64,000 nt of DNA from contig NC_050097.1 in NCBI RefSeq assembly GCF_902167145.1, positions 111,571,982 through 111,635,981 of the forward strand, written 5' to 3'. The position numbers were made by a program, and so were the translations under genes. The notes under the pieces were generated by a model, which was not told the DNA's origin, made no database searches, and saw only the letters and a list, made by a program, of their open reading frames with translations. Shown here piece by piece: positions 57,601-64,000 of the stretch (the first letter of the stretch is position 1; each line of letters starts with the position of its first letter). Origin of the DNA: Zea mays. Its lineage: Eukaryota; Streptophyta; Magnoliopsida; Poales; Poaceae.

Positions 57601-58702
57601 AAAAGAGTACCCCTGTCGGTTACCAAAAATGGGAAAATGGTTTGAATACATCTAGACCAGACGCTGAGCGGACGTGGTCGCCCGTCTGTGTCGATTAAGG
57701 ACCGTTCGATGTAGGCCTGTTGTGGTGGAGACCTTGCAACTAGCCACATGCTCCGGTAAGCCTGAACCCGGCTATTCCATACGTGAAAAGACAACCGCGC
57801 ACTGGGCGTGGGAGATGGTGGGAGTAGCGTGTACCCTCCTGGCTAGAGGCTGGATGGAGGAGTACTGTGCTCCCGGGTAGCGCAGACCGGTTCACGTTGT
57901 GGAGGATCTGTGGGAACGGTTGACATATGCAAGGATTAAGTGCTACATATGTCGTGTGGTTAGGGATCCCCAGCTGGGTATAATCGGTTCGAATCGTCGT
58001 TGCTCCTCGGTCATGGAGACTCTACCCTCCGACCACTCATCGTAGTTGACAAGTGAAATATGAATTGGCTAAAAGAAAGCTAGACCAGGACAAGTGGATG
58101 CTCTAGATTAGGCAAATCTAGATTCAGGAAAAATACTAAACTTGTGAAGTAAAATTTTGGCATAAGGATTTACTACTAGTAAGCTCTTCTGCAAAATAGA
58201 GTCTTTGATTCCTGATAAGCCATACCTTGAATCCCTCTAGCCAGCATACCCTTGAGAGTCTTTTCTTTAGTCGGGTAAGTCTTGCTGAGTAATTCCATAC
58301 TCAGGGTTTTATTCCCTGTTGTTTTTCAGGTTATAGTTTTGTGCTGCTGTTGATGGTGTTAAGTGCCGGTGGGCTCGGCCTTCTTATAAGTCTAAGTAAT
58401 TCTTCTATACTTCTTATTGAGGATGGTCACTTGAGCTAGCATATATTTCAAACTTATACTTTTGTAATCACTCCGATAAATATAATGTAAAAAGTTGATA
58501 ATAAGATTTCCGCTTCAAAATTATTGGTGTGTGATTTGTATTTACTTTATCCTGCGGTCCTGGTTGTTAGTGGTTTATCCGAGGTCCTTGGGGCACTCGG
58601 ACGGATCCTGTTAAGTTATTTGGTGCACATGCATTGCCGTCTGAGGTCTTTGAGACAAGGGTGGGTGCATGTGGGCCCAATAACTTGGGAGGTTCTGCCA
58701 CA
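54680..58702 (+). mobile_element. G LTR2 (central, shared by both units)
   Basis: Very close to LTR1 with scattered substitutions and small indels, such as one TA lost near 56485 and TCA gained near 57260. It serves as 3' LTR of the first unit and 5' LTR of the second. Confidence 0.92.
57115..57304 (+). other. Cassette-like segment in G LTR2, non-coding
   Basis: Same as 49852-50038 but 190 bases long because of a three-base duplication. It keeps the AG and AG|GCAAGC borders. Confidence 0.5.
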
Positions 58703-58704
58703 TC

Positions 58705-58716
58705 TGGTATCAGAGC
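58705..58716 (+). promoter_or_regulatory. Primer-binding site of G, second unit
   Basis: TGGTATCAGAGC, identical to the first unit. Confidence 0.9.
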
Positions 58717-61700
58717 AAGATTAAGTATATACGGTCACATACGTATTTTCAAAACAAAAGTTTTGGTTTCGAAAAACCTATTTTCAACTAAACACATTGT
58801 TTGGCTTTGAAAAACAGTTTTGAAAAACTATAATGCTAGCGACATCCTCTGTTAAGCCCTAAATTAAGGACTATTAGGTGGCTTAGTTTAAAACCACTAA
58901 CCCACAACCGGGGGTATTGCATACATGTGTATTGTTATTTTTGAGGCCATTCAGTTTTGAATGGATCGACGCTCAAGGTAAGGTGAGATGTGAGAGCATG
59001 ACCGAACAAACGTCGGTCTAGGGAAGTGCTTAATTGTGGCGCTTGATTATATACATGTTTTACATATGTATATATGAGGGCTGTGATGTGGAGTATTTAC
59101 TTTTTCAGGAATTCAGTACCCCATGGATGTGTATGGGTATACAGACATGGGAATATTGAGAAATGTATTGTACTTGCAACGACGCACCTACGCTCAGGTA
59201 AGAAGGTGAGTTACCATAATGAGTTACCTTGTGGTTAAAGTGTGGCAACGGCGCCTATGCGTGGCTCGGCGCTTAATGATGAGTTGGCCTCCATATAGAA
59301 ATATATGGAGTATAAACTGTGGTAAACTGTCATGTGTGAATTGCATCATTGGGAAATTGGGCTGTGATGAAATTTTCTGCAGGTACACTAACCTCGAAAA
59401 CGTATGTGTAGTTGACGACTAGCAAAATACCGTGAGAGTCGTAAGTATGCCACCGATATAGAACGCTAATGCCACATTATGTTGGCAAAATCAGTGAGGA
59501 CGAATAAGACGAGCATGCATCCTGATTGTTTCATCTTGTTTGTCACCTATATATCCAAAATGCTTCTCTTATCCTTATTCCAGTAACCGGTGATTGTAGA
59601 TAATGTGGTGTAATGTTGTATTATGAACTTCGATGAAATAGTTGTCCTCCATTCTTTAGGTAATCTATTTAGGTGTTATACGTGTTTGCTCTTGTATGGA
59701 TGTGCCGACAGACTGTTGGTGACTTGATTGCCTAAACCGAAAACTAGGCTATGTTCTTAATTAGTGAACTGAGACCCAAATTTGAATTTTCCATTATCAC
59801 TCCATGACCAAGCCCATGCAAATGAACGCTTAGATAATCTCTTTACTGGACCTAAGATGCACTCGGACTTCAAATAAGGATCTTGAGTCCGTGTGCTAGA
59901 CAATAATTCGTGACTCTTTTGTAGTCATCTTCCCATCCTAAATTATGCCTTTGCTCGATTGGTGCAAGCTGATGTTTCTATCCTACTTTGAATCTTCTTG
60001 GAAGCCATGTCGTTATTTTATCAACCTAACCTAGGAAAGATATGTCAGATCATTTTCTTGAGTTTGATGCCTTTGGTTTCCCCATATCTATCAAAGGCAT
60101 ACCAACTTAATCTTATGATTGTTTTCCCTCCGTATCTAATAGATATTAATCCTTGACCTTGTAATTTTTGCGACGGGCATAGAAATATGTTTGGGCTGAA
60201 ATAACAGTCTTCCATCGTACTTCTTTCATCAAGTTTAGGTTATGGCCATACCTTGTTTATTTCATCGGGCCATGCTCTATTTATCTCTCTACTTGTAATT
60301 ATTTTTACATGTGGAGTATCTCTTTGTATATTGTCATCCTGACTCAGTCCATTTGTGTCTTGTGAGATTTTTTATTGGTTATGTCTGGTAATGGCGTTAT
60401 GACTAAAACTGACGATGCCGCGACGAAACCGAGGGCCTTCTGTGTGTGCGCACACATGGTTGCGCTACTTGGCACGCGCTGGTATCACGGTTAGTAGTTG
60501 TAATCCATTATGAGACTATATCAATGTGTTATCTTGGCACAATCTAGTTTTAACATGTGAGATCCATTATTGGTACTGTTCGGTAATGGTGTCATGATTA
60601 AGGACTCATGGTGCCGCAGCGAAATTGAGAGCCTCCTGTGAATGCGCACACAGGATTGTGCTACTCGTCGGATGCTGGTATCAAGGTCTCTGGTCATAAT
60701 CCATTGTGGAACTACACTGATGTGTGATCTTCCGTGGACTCCTCCCTTGAAACAATTTCTATGTTGTTTGTCAAATGATCAAGCAACATCTATCATCTCT
60801 ATTGGATAAAAAGAGCATACCACTTTCATGTGTGGTCTCTTTCCTTTTGATCTTGGTAGTGACTACTCATACAAGTTCCCTTTACGTCCTTTGTGTAAAG
60901 GTGAAGCCTTGGAGCTTTTTAGTGTTGGAAAACAACTGATTAGCTCTCAAAATAGAGATCTGCTTCCCCTGCCACTGAAATGCAGGAGTTTGTTCATTCG
61001 CTCTTTTATTCAATCCATGTATTCCCTAACCAAGTCGGTTCATCTTGTATAGAAGAAACAGATGAACAACCAGACCAAATGGATTTCTACCCAAATGCAT
61101 GATCAACTGTTAACAAGAATGAGCTCTCAACCCTTGGCTTACCGATGGTACTGAGAGGACATGCCCAATGTCAAAAGTAGTTCAACAAGTTGGTTTTAAC
61201 TAACTTGTAACTGCCCAATGAACAAAGGTTGAGTTGGAGATCGATTTGTCGAGTTATCTAAACTCACTTTGGCACAAACCATCTTGAGAAAGTACTCATA
61301 AAAACCAAGTTAATTCGACGAATGACCACCTATTCATCGTCCTAGTCATGCCTCGATCACCTCACGTGTGCTTTCCCAGCATATGTGATCAAGTCGAGCC
61401 ATGCCTAGTGCTCGATAAAATGGACTAGTTGCGAAGTCCGCATCTACAGGTCCCTCCGCTGGTGATTTTCTCGAATCTATATCACCTTTTGGGGACTTGG
61501 ATTCTCTAGCTAACACGAGTTAACTGTGATGTTATTAGACATTCACACCCATCTCGTGTGCTATGAACTTATTGTAACCACTTGTTGGTAAACCTCCTTC
61601 GGTGTGTTTTACCCAAGATGGTGCATCTGGTTCTGTTTGGGTAAAATCATGTATTCACCGCTCGCTCAATAGACTCAGATAGTACAGTGTCATTAGAAAA

Positions 61701-61909
61701 AGAAAACTGTGCACATGGAACCTTATGTGTTCTTCTGGCAGACATCATCTCTATTGGTGGACATTTCTAAATTAGCCTAAGGCGATGCATGTTATTTCCA
61801 CTAGAAAAACGACATCCTGAGACACTCGCCCATGTTTGGAACTGTCTCACGATTACCGCTGATATGGACATGGGTATATGCTTCTGTACCCTTAGAAGTC
61901 TTTCGCTCC

Positions 61910-61944
61910 GAATCTCGGGACGAGATTCTTTTAAGGGGGAGGGC
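61910..61944 (+). promoter_or_regulatory. Hairpin plus polypurine tract, G unit 2
   Basis: GAATCTCG-GGA-CGAGATTC (61910-61928) followed by TTTTAAGGGGGAGGGC before LTR3, one G shorter than unit 1. Confidence 0.82.
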
Positions 61945-64000
61945 TGTAACACCCTAGGTGTTTATATTCCACTCGACAACGGGTACGGATTTAAGCATGT
62001 AATATCAGTGGATAAAACAGATGCTAAACTCTAATTATTTTCGACTATCGCGATTTTAATATCACATCTGTTTCATCTGTCGTGAGTGTGACGTCGTTTT
62101 TATTTTTATCTATCTGGACTCGTCCTAAATTTTCGTGCTGTTCGGGACATATTTGTTCTGAAAATTGGTGCGTCCGGTGATTATTTAAAATTCACCGCTC
62201 ACGCGAATACGAAATTCGGAAGCTCGACCCACTCGGACGATTTATCTCGGTCCAATTAAATAGAATTCGTCGACTAAGGTTTTCGGCGCAAATAATTCTG
62301 TCTCCACTCGTCAACCGAGAAAATCACGTCTGAGAATTTATAATTGAGATTCAATTCTCTACATAAATTATCTGTTTACGTGGAATCAGGTGTCTTTCAA
62401 ATCAAATTGAACACCGTCTGAAATACGGTTGTTCACACCGTTCAGATTTGTTCTGACGACGTCTCGCCCGATCCAAAACTTTGGATATAAATAACAGGTG
62501 CAAATTCATTTGAGTCTAAGGTATTCGCCAAATTAAAATCATGTCACGATTACTGTCTACCCCGTATAGGTCGCTAAGAAAGGTTGGGATCTTAAATATC
62601 TATGATTTTCGGTATAAAAAAATGGAGAAAAGGAGAAAAGAAAATCCCAAAAGAAAAATCTGGTGTCGTCCTCTCTCTCCCTATTTTTTTCCTTTACCGT
62701 GAGGCTTATCTCTGCCGCTTCCTTCAGCCTGAAAAATCCCACCGCTCTAAGTCTCCTTCTTCCTTATCACTTACGCGCGCGGGAGCTTTATCTGGTCGCG
62801 GCTGCCGTCGGTCGTCGTCATCGTCGTCGCGCAGCTCCTCCACGCCCGTTTCTCTCTCCCTACGCCCCGCGTTCCTTTTCTGCACTGCTTCCTCTGCTCC
62901 ATCTTCAAGCACGCTGCGCTCCAAATCGCCTGCTGTTCCTCTTCCCCAGCCATGGCCGCGCCTGGCTCGCCGGTGTTCAGGCCACGGCTTCCTCCTCCAA
63001 CTCCGGTCGGCCAAGAGCCTAGCTGCCCCCTTGCTTCTCTCCCTCCATTTCCCAGCAGCGCCCTGTCCCTGTCGAAGCCCTTCTATGGCGCGCGTGGATT
63101 TCTCCTCCTCCATCCCCAGCCAGCATGTGAGCTCCTCCCTCCTCCCTGCATCCATGGAGCTCGGCGCCCATCTCCATGGCTCGCCCTGTGTCCAGCCGCC
63201 GCGCCCGGTTCCGAGTCCCTTTCCTGGTCGAGTTCCCTGCTCCATCTCTGCCCTCTGCCGGCGCTCCAGCTCCTCCATCCATGGCCATGCCCTGTTGCTC
63301 GTCGGTGCTCGCCACGGGAGACGGCGCTTGGTCGCCCAACCTTCCTGCTCCTCACCGGCTGTCGCTCCCAATCTTCAGCTCATCGACTCACCGTCGTGTT
63401 TCTTGTTCTCCCTCATCAGTCGGCCTCGCCGTGGCTAAGTATGTCCGCCATGCTATGTGCTTCGGTCTTTGGTCGCTGCCTATTGCTCACCATCCCCTAT
63501 TCGATCTTGTCGTCAAGCTTCGCCTCAGCCTTAGCTCGTCGGTCACGCTCGTCAGATGTGCGATCGAGGACTTCAGCTGAAGGCCGTCGTCAGGTAACTA
63601 CCAAATCGAGTTGTGATGTGGTGAGCCGATTCACTATTTTTATTATCGGTTTTATGATCGTAAAATAAGACACTTCGTATACGTATACGATTAAGTTAGA
63701 AATTCTAGTAATGCGAGGTGTGCACTTGGTAATTATGGCTAGATTCGTTATTATGTCGTTAGGGTGTGTGATATTAGGGAGTCGATGATAGAAGTGAAAT
63801 TCTAGTTGTTGGGCGATGATGGGAAGGACGTTGTTCATCGCGTGCTTAATGTTTGATGGATAGTATGAACTGAAATCATCGCTGTTCTCACGAATTTTGT
63901 ATCGACTAGTAAAAGTACACTGGTTCGCTAGTTTTTATTATTAGTTCAAGGCTTCGATTAATTAGTTATATTAGTTGCGTCAGTTCTCTAGACGGTAGTA
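61945..64000 (+). mobile_element. G LTR3, cut by window edge
   Basis: The first 2056 bases of a third LTR, starting TGTAACACCCTAGG and matching LTR1 and LTR2. The array may end here or continue outside the window. Confidence 0.9.

Larger units (their letters stand above)
47417..61944 (+). mobile_element. Tandem non-autonomous LTR element G (LARD-like array)
   Basis: LTR1 47417-51436, internal 51437-54679, LTR2 54680-58702, internal 58703-61944, LTR3 61945 to the window end. The repeat period is 7263-7265 bases. The copies are nearly identical by eye, with mostly single-base differences. The internal regions contain no gag, protease, RT, RNase H or integrase motifs in any frame, which fits a large retrotransposon derivative. 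Primer site, pre-tract hairpin, polypurine tract and the 3' third of the LTR resemble those of B and C. The left flank GTAAA (47412-47416) is the likely TSD. Unequal recombination between LTRs would explain the shared central LTR. Confidence 0.9.
58703..61944 (+). mobile_element. G internal region 2, no coding capacity
   Basis: 3242 bases, nearly identical to internal region 1, with the primer site at 58705-58716, the 195-bp duplication (about 60362-60750) and the hairpin plus polypurine tract (61910-61944). Differences between the two copies look mostly like C/T and G/A changes. Confidence 0.88.

Noticed and set aside
1..64000. CRISPR arrays, rRNA, tRNA genes, bacterial operons, endogenous pararetrovirus
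   Set aside because: No regular spacer arrays, no cloverleaf or rRNA signatures beyond tRNA-complementary primer sites, and all RT sequences go with integrase plus chromodomain and LTRs, which is Ty3/gypsy.

Overview
This window is repeat-dense plant DNA, almost certainly from a grass. The signs are several chromodomain-bearing Ty3/gypsy (chromovirus, Tekay/Del or RIRE3/RIRE8-like) elements with 3-4 kb LTRs, initiator-Met-tRNA primer sites, a Helitron of the grass 'CGTTGCAACG...CTAG' type, and intron-containing plant gene fragments. I see no intact host gene. The species cannot be named from the sequence.

The window is a nest of insertions whose order can be read from target-site duplications (TSDs). 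Oldest is a Ty1/copia gag fragment (76-564, minus). Element H (minus strand) inserted into it; its 3' LTR survives as two pieces (565 to about 2090, and 36355-37047) and its internal tail lies at 37048-37290. Gypsy element A (plus; ORF0, gag, pol; about 2090-36354) sits inside the H LTR and has lost its 5' LTR. Solo LTR X (minus; 8676-34058, TSD CTGCT) sits inside the 3' LTR of A. X was then split twice: by full-length gypsy element B (9306-22931, TSD GAGGT, two LTRs of about 4.02 kb) and by a Helitron (23796-32146). On the right, a 94-bp LTR end (I, 37291-37384) in H was hit by gypsy element C (37385 to 47416). C carries a 3.0-kb solo LTR, D (40058-43069), in its ORF0 and is cut in the integrase region by G.

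The Helitron carries pieces of unrelated genes: 11 exons of a GH27 alpha-galactosidase and an 821-bp SERRATE/ARS2 zinc-finger segment (both minus strand and directly abutting), one 40S ribosomal protein S20 exon (plus), and one or two unrecognised exon-like pieces.

From 47417 to the right edge lies a head-to-tail array LTR-internal-LTR-internal-LTR of a non-autonomous element G. It has 4.02-kb LTRs and a 3.24-kb internal region with no gag or pol. Its primer site, polypurine region and the 3' third of its LTR resemble those of B and C, so it probably uses their proteins.

The most interesting signals lie inside the long LTRs. Seven distinct LTRs (A, B, C, D, H, X, G) share an exon-like cassette ending at a GC-type splice donor (AG|GCAAG). 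In the six LTRs other than G the cassette length is a multiple of three, has the same phase and encodes an acidic peptide. The ATGs of ORF0 and gag sit at splice-acceptor-like sequences. Conserved hairpins occur near the LTR 3' end and just before the polypurine tract.
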